A stretch of DNA of 64,000 bases from Chloroflexota bacterium (GCA_016887485.1 CP069394.1:930001-994000); one strand, 5' to 3'. Counted from the stretch's first letter, positions 24,361-33,516 are shown. Numbers and translations are program-made. Notes: generated from the letters alone by a model not told the origin.

Positions 24361-25845
24361 ATGAAAAGAAAAACTTTTCCCCTGCTTCGCTGGATCGCGA
24401 TTGGTCTCCTGCTAATAACAATGACGTTGGCCACCATTCAATTGGTCAGCTACAGCCGGATTCGTGACAACTTCCCACTCGGGCTGGAGGTCAGTGGCAT
24501 TCCGATTGGTGGTCTCAACTATGAAGAGGCCGCAGAGAGGATCTACACCGTCTTCCGCTCACCCATTGAGCTAAATTATGCCGGCAGTTTGATTCAAATC
24601 CGCCCGGCCGTGCTGGGATTCGAGCCGCAGGTCGAAAACATGCTAGCTGTGGCCGATAATATGCGTGTGTCTGAACCATTCTGGAGCGGTTTCTGGAATT
24701 TCCTCTGGAACCGTAACATCGAAATCATCAATATTCCTCTCAATGCGGATTACGATGAAGCGCGCATTCGGAATTACCTGGAAACAGAGATCGCAGCCCG
24801 TTACGATACGCCCTCCTCTTCCCCAAAACCCATCCCAGGCACAACCGAATTTGAGAGCGGCGTCACTGGCACCAGCCTCAATCTGGACAGGGCTACCCTC
24901 CAGGTCATTGATGCCCTCAATTCACCGGACAAGCGTAGTATCGCCCTCTCCTTAGGGCAATCCGCCATTCCGCGGCCATCGTCCTCTGACCTTGAGACGA
25001 TGCTGAAACAGATCATTGATGTCTCCGGCTTTGATGGGATTGTCGAAGTTTATTTGCAAGACATGGAAAGCGATCAGAATATCCATTTTGCCTATGAGCT
25101 GGGATCAGACCTGACGCCGAATATTGCCTTCTCCGCCTGGAGCACAATCAAAATCCCAGTGATGGTGTCCTCCTTCAAAATCCTGAATGAACCTGCCCCA
25201 AATCAATACCTCGCTTTGATGGAAAGTATGATCGAACAATCCGAGAACACAAGCACGGACGAACTCGCCATGACCGTGATTGACGAGAACCTCGCTCCCA
25301 TCCTTGTGACAGAAGATATGCGGACTCTTGGGCTGGATAATACCTTCTGGGGCGCATATTTTTATCTTGGCGCGCCACCACTGCAGCTCTATACAACCCC
25401 TGCCAATTCCCGTGACGATGTTGACACAGGTCCAGATGCCTTCCTGCAGACCACCACAGCTGATATGGGCATGTTGCTGGAAGATATCTATCAATGTCAG
25501 ACTTACGACGGCGGTGCTTTGATCGCGGCCTTCCCGGGTGAGATAAGCCAGCAGGAGTGCGATCTGATGGTCACCTATCTGGCACGGAATCAAATCGCCG
25601 TCCTGATCCAGGCCGGCGTCCCCTCCGGCACGACCGTGGCGCATAAACATGGCTGGGCGAATGAAACGGATGGCCTGCTTCATACCATTGGCGATGTAGC
25701 CCTGGTCTATACCCCTGGTGGCGATTATGCGCTTTCAATCTTCGTCCACCACCCCGTTCAGGCCATCTTCGATCCGGTCAACGAACTCTTCGCTCAACTG
25801 AGCCAGGCTGTCTATAACTACTTCAACATTGATACTGCAAATTAA
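24361..25845 (+). CDS. Extracytoplasmic serine hydrolase (class A beta-lactamase fold) with peptidoglycan-binding-like domain
   Basis: 494 aa. An N-terminal membrane anchor (about 10-29) is followed by a VanW/YoaR-type region (LEVSGIPIGGLNYEEAAERI, typical of PG_binding_4, about 45-170), then a beta-lactamase-like domain. The active-site triad motifs are recognisable: SxxK as STIK (FSAWSTIKIPVM), SEN (IEQSENTSTDEL) for the SDN loop, and KHG (AHKHGW) for KTG. A conserved Glu of the omega loop is not obvious, so it may be a wall-modifying peptidase or esterase rather than a true beta-lactamase. It is divergent from gmd and ends at a strong terminator. Confidence 0.82.
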   Translation: MKRKTFPLLRWIAIGLLLITMTLATIQLVSYSRIRDNFPLGLEVSGIPIGGLNYEEAAERIYTVFRSPIELNYAGSLIQIRPAVLGFEPQVENMLAVADNMRVSEPFWSGFWNFLWNRNIEIINIPLNADYDEARIRNYLETEIAARYDTPSSSPKPIPGTTEFESGVTGTSLNLDRATLQVIDALNSPDKRSIALSLGQSAIPRPSSSDLETMLKQIIDVSGFDGIVEVYLQDMESDQNIHFAYELGSDLTPNIAFSAWSTIKIPVMVSSFKILNEPAPNQYLALMESMIEQSENTSTDELAMTVIDENLAPILVTEDMRTLGLDNTFWGAYFYLGAPPLQLYTTPANSRDDVDTGPDAFLQTTTADMGMLLEDIYQCQTYDGGALIAAFPGEISQQECDLMVTYLARNQIAVLIQAGVPSGTTVAHKHGWANETDGLLHTIGDVALVYTPGGDYALSIFVHHPVQAIFDPVNELFAQLSQAVYNYFNIDTAN

Positions 25846-25849
25846 AGAA

Positions 25850-25877
25850 AAAGACCCTCAAAACTGAGGGTCTTTTT
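25850..25877 (+). terminator. Bidirectional Rho-independent terminator
   Basis: Perfect 11-bp stem AAAGACCCTCA / TGAGGGTCTTT with an AAAC loop, T-run on the plus strand and A-run on the other, between convergent genes. Confidence 0.9.
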
Positions 25878-25904
25878 CTTCATGCATTTCTATTTCCGTG
25901 TTAC

Positions 25905-26546
25905 TTAGCCGATATAAATTTCAACCTCTTCTCCATCATCATCGTCGTTCACATGTACGTAGAACGGCTCCTCAGGTGAAAGATTTTCTAAAATAGCTGG
26001 AATATCACCGACAACCTTATTGTCTAGGCCGGTAATTTTTTCTCCAAATGCCGTAAAGAACCACTTCGCCAGGTTCAACGGCAGTGGCAAGCTGAGATTG
26101 ATCTGCTCAGGTTTTTCACCCGGCGCTTGTTTCACCTTGAGGTGAAACCACACGCTCTTGCTTGTACGGGCACTGACCGCCACAATGAAGATACCCAGCA
26201 AAAAAGGCACCCAGGCGATCCAAAAGCTGAAGCCAAACCCGGCATCCCGATAACCGGCATACATCCAGATGGCACCCAGGAACAAAATAACCAGTCCAAT
26301 ACTGAATGGTAATAACCACCAGTTCTTGAGCCGATTCATACGGGCGACCTCTTCCAATGAAATATGGGAAGCATAACTGCCGGTTGACCGGTTTGTTTCA
26401 CGAGCGACCCCGCCATTGGCCTCCTGGGCTTCCGGCTGCGGGTCAACAGTCCCTTTACCCATTGCGTTCATCAACCGCAGCCCTTCATCGGCTGTGATCT
26501 GTCCCTGCTCCACCATATCAAGGATCTTGCGTTCAGAATTTTCCAT
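25905..26546 (-). CDS. Membrane protein with SHOCT-like N-terminus
   Basis: 213 aa. The N-terminus (ERKILDMVEQGQITADEGLRLMNAMG) is the short bihelical SHOCT-like element found in YvlB/LiaX-type proteins, followed by a linker, two transmembrane helices (about 74-95 and 105-124) and a C-terminal acidic domain ending DDDDGEEVEIYIG. No enzyme motif. It starts 14 bp after the beta-helix protein and both carry a SHOCT-like element, so they are likely partners in one operon. In Firmicutes such pairs respond to cell-envelope stress; that role here is inference. Confidence 0.7.
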   Translation of the reverse strand: MENSERKILDMVEQGQITADEGLRLMNAMGKGTVDPQPEAQEANGGVARETNRSTGSYASHISLEEVARMNRLKNWWLLPFSIGLVILFLGAIWMYAGYRDAGFGFSFWIAWVPFLLGIFIVAVSARTSKSVWFHLKVKQAPGEKPEQINLSLPLPLNLAKWFFTAFGEKITGLDNKVVGDIPAILENLSPEEPFYVHVNDDDDGEEVEIYIG

Positions 26547-26560
26547 TTCAGCTTCCTTAA

Positions 26561-27781
26561 TTAATTCTCAAGGGCTTTGAACAAGGACTCAGCCTCATCA
26601 ACAGAAATCATCTTATCTTGCAGCATTTTCAGGATCATCAAGCGTTCCTCGTCGGAAGCTCCTTTCTTCCCGGCTTTTCTCGTCACGGGTGGTACAGGGG
26701 TAACCGATTTAACCGCTTTCAGGTCATCCAAATCAATATCTATTTTGATCTTCCGGTTCTTCTCCACATTTTCCCGAATCTGCCCTAAACGGATTTCGGC
26801 AGCTTTAACTTTTGCCTCAGCCCGCCGGGTTGCGGCTTCAATGCGCTCTTGAACCATTTCATTCAAGGTGTTTTCCTCATACGAAAAATATGAGGATAAA
26901 TCGCCAACCTCAATGCCTTTCGCTTCGCTGCCAATTTCCTCGCCGATCAATATTTTTCCACCGGCTGAAATATCGATATTATAAGCCTCATCGCCAAAAG
27001 CATATTCGTACTCTTTAGCCTTGATTTCGATATCGTCATTCTGATGGGTAATCCGGATTCGGTGTCCACCTGACCGCATCACCAACTTCGCTCCCGGAAG
27101 GGTATCAACTAGTGAGAGAATTACATCCCCGCCCGCGCGCAAATCCACATCATCCGATAGATTCAATCGGGCAAGTCGAATATTCCCTCCTGCAACAATA
27201 TCCTCATTAATTGTCAAATCCAAAGCTCTGAAATCAGCACCGACTCTCCCAACATAAGTCAATCCCGCGACCTCCTCGGCTTTGAAATTTCCTCCAACTT
27301 TTTCAACCGATACATCCCCAGTTACATCTTTTATCAGGCAGACCCCGCCGACTTTCTCACAGCGTAGCGAAGCGACCTTATCCACCACCAGGTTACCGCC
27401 CACCTTTTCCAAAAGAATTTCGCCGGAGGAATCTCGGACAGCGCAGTTGCCACCGGTCCGTTCCAAATGTGCAGATCCCACCTGGGTCAGCACCAAATTT
27501 CCCATTACCTTTTCAATCGTAATATCACCGCGAATATTCTTGATGCTAACGGAGCCCATCCCCTTCTCAATTTGAATTGAGGAATCGACAGGTACGGTGA
27601 CACTACAGGATGAATTGGCCGTTAGATATACATGACCATCCTCTTCCATCAGTGTTGCAAGTTGCGGGGCATCAATTTCACATTGCACCTGGTCCTGCTG
27701 GACGCCTTCAATTTTCAGCCCACCATAAGCCTTCAGATGGATAACGGGGTCGGATTGAGAAATTTGCAAGATGTGGCTCAT
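26561..27781 (-). CDS. DUF4097-like beta-helix repeat protein with SHOCT-like C-terminus
   Basis: 406 aa without a signal peptide. Residues about 70-180 consist of regularly spaced copies of E-K-V-G/M-G (IEKVMGN, LEKVGGN, CEKVGGV, VEKVGGN), about 20 residues apart, the look of a right-handed beta-helix or DUF4097-type fold. A helical charged stretch follows (about 305-350, EAATRRAEAKVKAAEIRL), and the last about 30 residues are SHOCT-like (SDEERLMILKMLQDKMISVDEAESLFKAL). Related YvlB/LiaX proteins are envelope-stress effectors. Transcription is probably from TTGACA-16-TAATAT upstream, continuing into the SHOCT membrane protein. Confidence 0.72.
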   Translation of the reverse strand: MSHILQISQSDPVIHLKAYGGLKIEGVQQDQVQCEIDAPQLATLMEEDGHVYLTANSSCSVTVPVDSSIQIEKGMGSVSIKNIRGDITIEKVMGNLVLTQVGSAHLERTGGNCAVRDSSGEILLEKVGGNLVVDKVASLRCEKVGGVCLIKDVTGDVSVEKVGGNFKAEEVAGLTYVGRVGADFRALDLTINEDIVAGGNIRLARLNLSDDVDLRAGGDVILSLVDTLPGAKLVMRSGGHRIRITHQNDDIEIKAKEYEYAFGDEAYNIDISAGGKILIGEEIGSEAKGIEVGDLSSYFSYEENTLNEMVQERIEAATRRAEAKVKAAEIRLGQIRENVEKNRKIKIDIDLDDLKAVKSVTPVPPVTRKAGKKGASDEERLMILKMLQDKMISVDEAESLFKALEN

Positions 27782-27832
27782 AATTGCATCCTTTGATCTT
27801 AAAACAGGATTGAAAAATTGATATTCAAAATA

Positions 27833-27860
27833 ATATTATCATGTAAGTCAATATTGTCAA
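27833..27860 (-). promoter_or_regulatory. Candidate promoter for the SHOCT operon
   Basis: Minus strand TTGACA (27855-27860), 16-bp spacer, TAATAT (27833-27838), 51 bp before the start codon at 27781. Confidence 0.58.
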
Positions 27861-28324
27861 GCGTATCCTAAGATTTCTTTATATTCTAAAGGTATATTAT
27901 TAATTATTCCCAAACTAAATTGAATATTTCCTTTTTTCAACAGTTTTCAGGAGAAAAAATGAACTACTTTTTAACGGTTTGTTAAGAATAGAATAAAATA
28001 GTTGTGATAATATTGAGATATCCGAAATTAGTGTTATCCTCTATCTTTAAATTTATATAGCACATTTCTGCTAAGTACCAGAAAGTTGCCCCTTACATCA
28101 ATACCTTTCACTCTGATCAATTTGGGCGCTCTTATGGTATCCCTCACCACCTCACTTCAAAATTAGCAGCCAGACCCTAATTATTTGGTGTTCCATATTT
28201 TAAGTATTAGGAAACTTTTTATCTTTGATGAGAAGGAGGTGAATCTTATATCAAATTACAATCAATGTTTTTCCACTAACGGACGAAACAAGCATTAGCC
28301 AAATTTTCAAAGGAGAAGTAAAAA
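27861..28324 (+). other. AT-rich intergenic region / long leader of the oligopeptide operon
   Basis: No gene seen in 464 bp. A possible plus-strand promoter is TTGAGA-16-TATCCT near 28014-28041, which would give a leader of about 280 nt. Within it, AGAAGGAGGTGA at 28231-28242 is a near-perfect anti-Shine-Dalgarno match not followed by a usable start codon. The true ribosome site of the binding-protein gene is AAAGGAGAAG at about 28309-28318. Confidence 0.4.
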
Positions 28325-30001
28325 ATGAAATCTAGAAAATTGTTTTTCTTGGTCGCTCTCGTTGTTGTCGCAAGCATGATCCTTTCCGCTTGCCAGACAC
28401 CCACCGAGGAACCTGTCGTCGAGACCGAAGCGCCAGAAGCAACTGAAGCAGTCGTTGAAGAGACCGAGGTTGCCACTGAAGAAGCTGCCCCAGAATTCCT
28501 CTGGACACAGCCCTTGCGCGAAGCTATTGCTGCCGCTATCGACCGCGAAGTCATCGTTGACCGCGTTTTCGAAGGCCGCAACGTTCCTGCTTATCACATG
28601 GTTCCCGATGGCTATCCATACGCCACCCAGCCGTTCTTCGACAAATACGGCACCCGTGACCTGGATATGGCTATCTCCCTGCTTGAGGGTGAAGGCTATA
28701 CCGCAGACAATCCATTTGTCTTCGACCTTTGGTTCCCCCCCGAGCACTACGGCACAACCACAGCTGACGTTATGCAGGTTATCAAAGAACAACTCGAAGA
28801 AACCGGTTTGATCGTGGTCAACCTGAACAGCATGAACTGGGCTGAATATGTCGATGGCTTCGTTGCCGGCGATCTGCCCTTCTTCATCCTCGGTTGGTTC
28901 CCGGATTTTGCCGATCCTGAGAACTGGCTCTCCCCATTCTCCTCCTGCCTGCAGTCACCTGACAATGGTGTGAACTACTGCAATGAGCAAATGGATGCAC
29001 TCCTGCTGGCTGCCGCTTCCTCATCGGATCCCGCGGAACGTACAGACCTTTACCAGCAAATTGGTGAACTCTACGCTGAAGATGTCCCCACCATCCCGTT
29101 ATTCTGGGAACCCGAATTCATCACCTATGCTGACGGTGTTGAAGGCGTCGTTGTTGGCCCACCTTTTGAGTTCAACTATAACGTCCTGAGCTTCACCGAA
29201 GATGCCATACCGGCCTCCGGCAGCATGGACACCATCATCATCGGCACCACCGACGAGGTCAACAGCCTCGACGCTGACGATGCCTATGCAACCCATGACT
29301 GGGAAATCATCAAGAACACTGGCGCTGCCCTGCTGTCCTACGTCCCCGGCACCTCCGAGCTCGTTCCCGGCACAGCCGTCGACTTCCCGGTTGTTAGTGA
29401 AGATGGTCTTTCCTACACCTTCACCCTCCGTGATAACTTGATGTTCGCTGACGGCACCCCTGTGACCGCTGCTGACTACGTCTACTCCTGGGATCGTTTG
29501 AACGCTCTTGAGGGCCAGGTTTCCGGCCTGATCCAGCTCTACGTTGATAGCGTTGAAGCTGTTGATGACCTGACCGTGAAATACAACCTCAAAGCCTCCT
29601 TCGGGTTCTTCCCGGCCTTAGCTGCTACCGCTCCTTTCGTTGCAGTTAATCCCGCTGAATTCACAATGGATGTCATCAATGCTTTCCCAGAGGTTCTGGA
29701 TGGGGTTGGCCCATATAAGATGGTCTCCCACACACCCGGCGAGCAGATGGTTCTCGAAGCTAACGAATACTACTTCGGCGATGATGCTGCCATTATCCCG
29801 AATGTGATCATCCGCTACTTCGCTGATCCGACCACCATGTCCAATGCCATTGAATCAGGCGAGATCGACGTTGCCTGGCGGACCCTCGGTCCCGTTGAGG
29901 CTATCCGCTTGATGGAAGTGGAAGGCGTGACTGTCGTCAAAGTTGACGCTCCTGCTCTCCGCTACATGGTCTTCAACCACACCTACGTATCACCTGAATA
30001 A
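28325..30001 (+). CDS. Circularly permuted oligopeptide-binding lipoprotein (SBP_bac_5 family)
   Basis: 558 aa. Signal peptide with lipobox LSAC (Cys23), then an acidic linker (24-56). Residues 57-290 are the C-terminal half of a family-5 binding protein: LREAIAAAIDREVIVDRVFEG, DMAISLLEGEGY, FFILGWFPDFADPENWL, DPAERTDLYQQIGELYAEDVP. Residues 301-558 are the N-terminal half: DTIIIGTTDEVNSLD, YTFTLRDNLMFADGTPVTAAD, VGPYKMVSHTPGEQMVLEAN, ending RYMVFNHTYVSPE at the stop. In normal members the order is reversed and FNHTYVSPE runs straight into the segment that here starts PEFLWTQPLREAI. The two halves are complementary with almost no overlap, in one open frame, so this is a circular permutation and not a broken gene. 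It captures peptides or sugars outside the membrane for the permease below. Confidence 0.85.
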   Translation: MKSRKLFFLVALVVVASMILSACQTPTEEPVVETEAPEATEAVVEETEVATEEAAPEFLWTQPLREAIAAAIDREVIVDRVFEGRNVPAYHMVPDGYPYATQPFFDKYGTRDLDMAISLLEGEGYTADNPFVFDLWFPPEHYGTTTADVMQVIKEQLEETGLIVVNLNSMNWAEYVDGFVAGDLPFFILGWFPDFADPENWLSPFSSCLQSPDNGVNYCNEQMDALLLAAASSSDPAERTDLYQQIGELYAEDVPTIPLFWEPEFITYADGVEGVVVGPPFEFNYNVLSFTEDAIPASGSMDTIIIGTTDEVNSLDADDAYATHDWEIIKNTGAALLSYVPGTSELVPGTAVDFPVVSEDGLSYTFTLRDNLMFADGTPVTAADYVYSWDRLNALEGQVSGLIQLYVDSVEAVDDLTVKYNLKASFGFFPALAATAPFVAVNPAEFTMDVINAFPEVLDGVGPYKMVSHTPGEQMVLEANEYYFGDDAAIIPNVIIRYFADPTTMSNAIESGEIDVAWRTLGPVEAIRLMEVEGVTVVKVDAPALRYMVFNHTYVSPE

Positions 30002-30117
30002 GGAATACTATTGTTATGTCAGGCTTCAGATTATTCAATGATTTGGCCAGATTAGAAGTTTGTCCGGCTGCCTATCAGGCGGAGCCTGAAAAACTGTAAG
30101 TTGAACGCGTGCAAGAA

Positions 30118-30149
30118 GATTGAGGGCGAGGGAAACCTTGCCCTCAATC
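30118..30149 (+). terminator. Intra-operon hairpin (attenuator or mRNA-stabilising) after the binding-protein gene
   Basis: 14-bp stem (GATTGAGGGC-GAGG / CCTT-GCCCTCAATC, one G-U pair) with a GAAA tetraloop and no T-run. Its place between binding protein and permease fits a partial terminator or 3' stabiliser that keeps the binding protein more abundant. A smaller hairpin CAGGC-GGA-GCCTG lies at 30076-30088. Nothing else is seen in the 182-bp gap. Confidence 0.65.
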
Positions 30150-30183
30150 ATAAATATCAGAACGACTCTTTGGAGTAGCGATT

Positions 30184-31206
30184 ATGTCCAACTCATTACG
30201 ACGGTACCTGATCACCCGTCTCCTCATGACCATCCCGATGGTACTGATCCTCGTAACGATGATCTTCTTCATCATGAGGGTATTGCCTGGTGATCCCATT
30301 CGCTCACAACTCGGGCCACGGGTCAGTGAAGAACAAGCCGATGCACTCAGAGAACGATTAGGTCTAAACCGGCCTATACTGGTCCAGTATTTTGATTTTA
30401 TTGGGGATATGGTTACTTTTAACTTTGGAACAGCCCTTACCCAGGGCGAACGTCCCATCAAGGATGAGCTGGGAGAGCGACTGCCGGCTACCATTGAATT
30501 GACTGTCCCCGCCATGACGGTTACTGCACTAATTGGTATTTTTTCAGGAGCTTATGCCGCCAAAAACCGTAAGAAGCCCATAGATTACATTATTCGGTTA
30601 CTAAGCATCATCATGTCGTCCATCCCAATTTTCTTTATGGGCTTGCTCTTTCAAATTGCCCTATCGGTGAAATTTCCTATCCTTCCCTTATCTGGACGGA
30701 TGGACACCTTGATGCTGACGAATTTCGAATCGCCAACGAACTTTTATGTTATCGATGCAATTATTACTGGTAACTGGCCCGCCTTAGGCTCAGCTCTGTC
30801 CCACCTGATCATGCCTTCCATCACCCTCGGTCTGGCTCTGTCAGGGGTGTTCGTCCGGTTAACCCGTGTCAATATGATCGAAATGCTTCAATCAGATTTC
30901 ATCACGGCCGGCCGGGCAAGGGGCATCGCTGAAAATCGGCTGGTCTATAAACATGCATTGAGAAATACATTCATCCCAATCCTCACCATGCTGGGACTTC
31001 AATTTGCCATTCTCTTGGCAGGTGCTGTGTTGACTGAAACGACCTTCTCATGGCCCGGTGTTGGCCGGTACCTGGTCGACCGTATCCAATTGCGTGATTA
31101 CACAGCCGTCCAGGCAACCATCGCCGTTTTCGCTATGTTCGTAGCGTTTGTCAGTCTATTGATGGATATCCTCTACGCCTTTATCGATCCCCGGATTCGG
31201 TACTAA
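30184..31206 (+). CDS. Oligopeptide ABC transporter permease DppB/OppB
   Basis: 340 aa, about six transmembrane helices. N-terminus (YLITRLLMTIPMVLILV then MRVLPGDPI) is the classic DppB/OppB opening, and the cytoplasmic EAA-like loop reads ARGIAENRLVYKHALRNTFIPIL. Together with the next permease it forms the membrane channel of a peptide-type importer. Length and motifs are normal. Third element of the operon after the binding protein, followed 30 bp later by the DppC-type gene. Confidence 0.9.
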   Translation: MSNSLRRYLITRLLMTIPMVLILVTMIFFIMRVLPGDPIRSQLGPRVSEEQADALRERLGLNRPILVQYFDFIGDMVTFNFGTALTQGERPIKDELGERLPATIELTVPAMTVTALIGIFSGAYAAKNRKKPIDYIIRLLSIIMSSIPIFFMGLLFQIALSVKFPILPLSGRMDTLMLTNFESPTNFYVIDAIITGNWPALGSALSHLIMPSITLGLALSGVFVRLTRVNMIEMLQSDFITAGRARGIAENRLVYKHALRNTFIPILTMLGLQFAILLAGAVLTETTFSWPGVGRYLVDRIQLRDYTAVQATIAVFAMFVAFVSLLMDILYAFIDPRIRY

Positions 31207-31236
31207 ACGTGTGTGGAATGAACTTGAGAGAATACT

Positions 31237-32499
31237 ATGAAAAATGACACAAATCAAAATGTGAAAACAGATTCCAGCACAGAAACACCCGATTGGCTGC
31301 TTGATCTTGATAAAGTTGGCTTTGTTCGCCGCCTTTTCATTGCCAGAAAATGGTACGGTGGTGATTGGTGGTTTGTTGCCATCAGTTCTGTGTTGCTGTT
31401 TTTTATTATCCTGGTCGGTATTTTCCCCCAATGGTTCGCCCCCTACGATCCTTCGGCGGAAGTTGGCCCCTCCTTGTTGGCACCGGGAGAGACACCTTCC
31501 TCCTACGTGTTAGTGGCACCCATTGAAGCCGGGAATATCACTGTGAAGGATATTGGTGAGAAAACCAATAACATCGGATTCATCATCGGTAGCCCTGCCA
31601 GTCAGGCGCTGCGTGAAGCAACTGATGCATTGAACGAGTCCGCTCCGGAAGGCGTCCGCTATCAACCCCGCCAAAACCGGTTCGAAACCCTCGAAGAAGG
31701 GCTTGATGCCCTGGTTTTGGGTGAAATTGATGGCTTCGTAGTCGCCCCGGATGTTCTGAGTGATGTCTTGACCAGCTATCCGACTTTACAAGTCGCCAAC
31801 ACCCTCCGAGAGGAAGATGCGAAGGGTTTCGTGATGGGCACCAACCAAATCGGGCAGGATGTGTTCAGCCGGATCATTTGGGGCACTCGGATCGCCCTGA
31901 TCGTCGGCCTCTCCTCTGCCTTGGTCTCTTTGGTGGTCGGTGTTCCGCTGGGCCTGATCAGTGGTTTCACCGGCGGTCCCTTGGATCGTGTCCTGACAGT
32001 CATCATGGACAGCCTCTACTCGTTCCCGGGCCTGATCCTGGCGATTGCTATTGCCGCCGTTCTGGGTGCTGGTATCGGCAACATCATTGTTTCGATCGCT
32101 GTCCTCTATATCCCAACGTATTTCAGGATTGTTCGCGGCCAAACCCTTAGCGTGAAAAAAGAACTCTACGTGGAAGCCGCCCGAAGCCTGGGTACCAGCT
32201 GGTCGAAGATCCTGACGAAATACATCTTCCCCAATGTTATCCCCTCGGTGGTGATCATCTTCTCCGTGAACGTCGGTGATGCCATCCTGACTGAAGCCGG
32301 TCTGAGCTTCCTCGGATTTGGCTTGCCGCCAAACACCCCCGACTGGGGTATTGACCTCGCTCGCGGCCAGGACTATGTCCGCCGGGCCTGGTGGCTGATT
32401 ACCTATCCCGGTCTGATGGTCACCATGGTGACGCTCTCATTCAGCATGCTGGGAGAGAGCCTTTCTGAAATCCTGAACCCGAAATTAACGGACCAATAA
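31237..32499 (+). CDS. DppC/OppC permease with an inserted extracytoplasmic SBP-like half-domain
   Basis: 420 aa, about 120 longer than typical DppC (290-300 aa). It starts as usual (first helix about 45-65, then FAPYDP) and resumes at MGTNQIGQDVFSRIIWG (200-216), with the EAA loop VEAARSLGTSWSKILTKYIFPN. Between them residues about 85-198 form an extra soluble region: VKDIGEKTNNIGFIIGSPAS, then LEEGLDALVLGEIDGFVVAP and YPTLQVANTL. This resembles the second lobe of a family-3 solute-binding protein (compare ALKSGxVDAVVxD). It would lie outside the membrane, between TM1 and TM2. The permease part is certain; the nature of the insert is a recognition by eye. It is followed 3 bp later by the first ATPase. 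Confidence 0.88.
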   Translation: MKNDTNQNVKTDSSTETPDWLLDLDKVGFVRRLFIARKWYGGDWWFVAISSVLLFFIILVGIFPQWFAPYDPSAEVGPSLLAPGETPSSYVLVAPIEAGNITVKDIGEKTNNIGFIIGSPASQALREATDALNESAPEGVRYQPRQNRFETLEEGLDALVLGEIDGFVVAPDVLSDVLTSYPTLQVANTLREEDAKGFVMGTNQIGQDVFSRIIWGTRIALIVGLSSALVSLVVGVPLGLISGFTGGPLDRVLTVIMDSLYSFPGLILAIAIAAVLGAGIGNIIVSIAVLYIPTYFRIVRGQTLSVKKELYVEAARSLGTSWSKILTKYIFPNVIPSVVIIFSVNVGDAILTEAGLSFLGFGLPPNTPDWGIDLARGQDYVRRAWWLITYPGLMVTMVTLSFSMLGESLSEILNPKLTDQ

Positions 32500-32502
32500 G
32501 CC

Positions 32503-33516
32503 ATGAATGATAAAAAAGTTTTGATGCAAGTTCGTGATCTTTCTGTAAAATATAAAACCCGATTGGGATTGGTCAGCGCAGTTGACCATGTCTCCTTTGA
32601 TATCTATGAGGGAGAAATCCTTGGGCTGGTAGGTGAAAGCGGCTGTGGGAAAAGCACCATGGGCAAGGCCCTGATGCGCATGATCCAACCTCCCGGTAAA
32701 ATCACTGGCGGCGAATTGGTCTTCAATGGCGAAGATATCATGCAGTACGATGAAAAACAGATGCAGGATTTTCGTGGCCGTAATGTGAGTATGATCTTCC
32801 AGGACCCCATGACCTCCTTGAACCCTGTCCAAAGGGTCGATGAGCACCTGGTTGAAGCCATCCAGGTCCATAATCCCGACATCTCCAAAGAAGAAGCCCT
32901 GGAAAGGGCCAGCGTCATGATTGAAGAACTGGGCATCCAGAGTGACCGGATGGGCAGCTATCCCCACCAGCTTTCCGGTGGGATGCGCCAACGGGTGATG
33001 GTTGCCTTGGGGTTGATCCTCAACGCCAACCTCATTATTGCTGATGAAGCGACGACTTCTCTGGATGTCATCGTGGAAGCCAAATTAGCCGACCAATTCC
33101 GTGATATCCGTGAAGAGTTCGGTGTCACGCTATTAGTCATCACTCACAATATCGCTCTGGTGGCTGAACTTTCCGATCGGCTGGCTGTGATGTATGCCGG
33201 TCATGTCGTGGAAATCGGCGATGTGTATAACATCTTCGACAATCCGCTCCACCCCTATACGAAAGGCCTGCTTCATTCGGTTCCGAATATTAAACTGGAT
33301 GAGGAAAATGAGCTTTATAAGATGCCCGGCGAGCCCCCGAACCTGACCCACCCACCCAGCGGCTGCCGGTTCCATCCCCGTTGTCCCAAGGCTTTGGAGA
33401 TATGCTCCAAACTGGAGCCCGACCTGGTCGAGATCGGTTCCGGACGCCATGTCAAATGCTGGCTCTATGAAGACCATCCCGATAAAACCGAACCAACCAT
33501 TGAGGTGGAATTATGA
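32503..33516 (+). CDS. Oligopeptide ABC transporter ATPase DppD/OppD
   Basis: 337 aa. Walker [16 protein letters not shown]-loop [15 protein letters not shown] signature [13 protein letters not shown], Walker [13 protein letters not shown] and H-loop VITHNIA are intact. The C-terminal oligo_HPY region ([18 protein letters not shown]) has the four-cysteine iron-sulfur-type pattern of Dpp/Opp ATPases. It pairs with the next gene as a heterodimer driving uptake. The stop overlaps the following ATG (ATGA). Confidence 0.93.
   Translation: MNDKKVLMQVRDLSVKYKTRLGLVSAVDHVSFDIYEGEILGLVGESGCGKSTMGKALMRMIQPPGKITGGELVFNGEDIMQYDEKQMQDFRGRNVSMIFQDPMTSLNPVQRVDEHLVEAIQVHNPDISKEEALERASVMIEELGIQSDRMGSYPHQLSGGMRQRVMVALGLILNANLIIADEATTSLDVIVEAKLADQFRDIREEFGVTLLVITHNIALVAELSDRLAVMYAGHVVEIGDVYNIFDNPLHPYTKGLLHSVPNIKLDEENELYKMPGEPPNLTHPPSGCRFHPRCPKALEICSKLEPDLVEIGSGRHVKCWLYEDHPDKTEPTIEVEL

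Noticed and set aside
24361-25845. Beta-lactamase resistance gene
   Set aside because: The STIK/SEN/KHG motifs exist, but a typical omega-loop Glu is not evident and the protein is fused to a wall-binding-like domain and membrane anchor; a wall hydrolase is more likely.
26600-27700. CRISPR-like or tandem DNA repeat
   Set aside because: The repeat is a protein-level EKVGGN pattern with diverged DNA, not a direct DNA repeat with spacers.
28325-30001. Possible pair of truncated binding-protein genes
   Set aside because: There is a single uninterrupted frame with one signal peptide and the halves are complementary, so a circular permutation explains it better than two broken genes.
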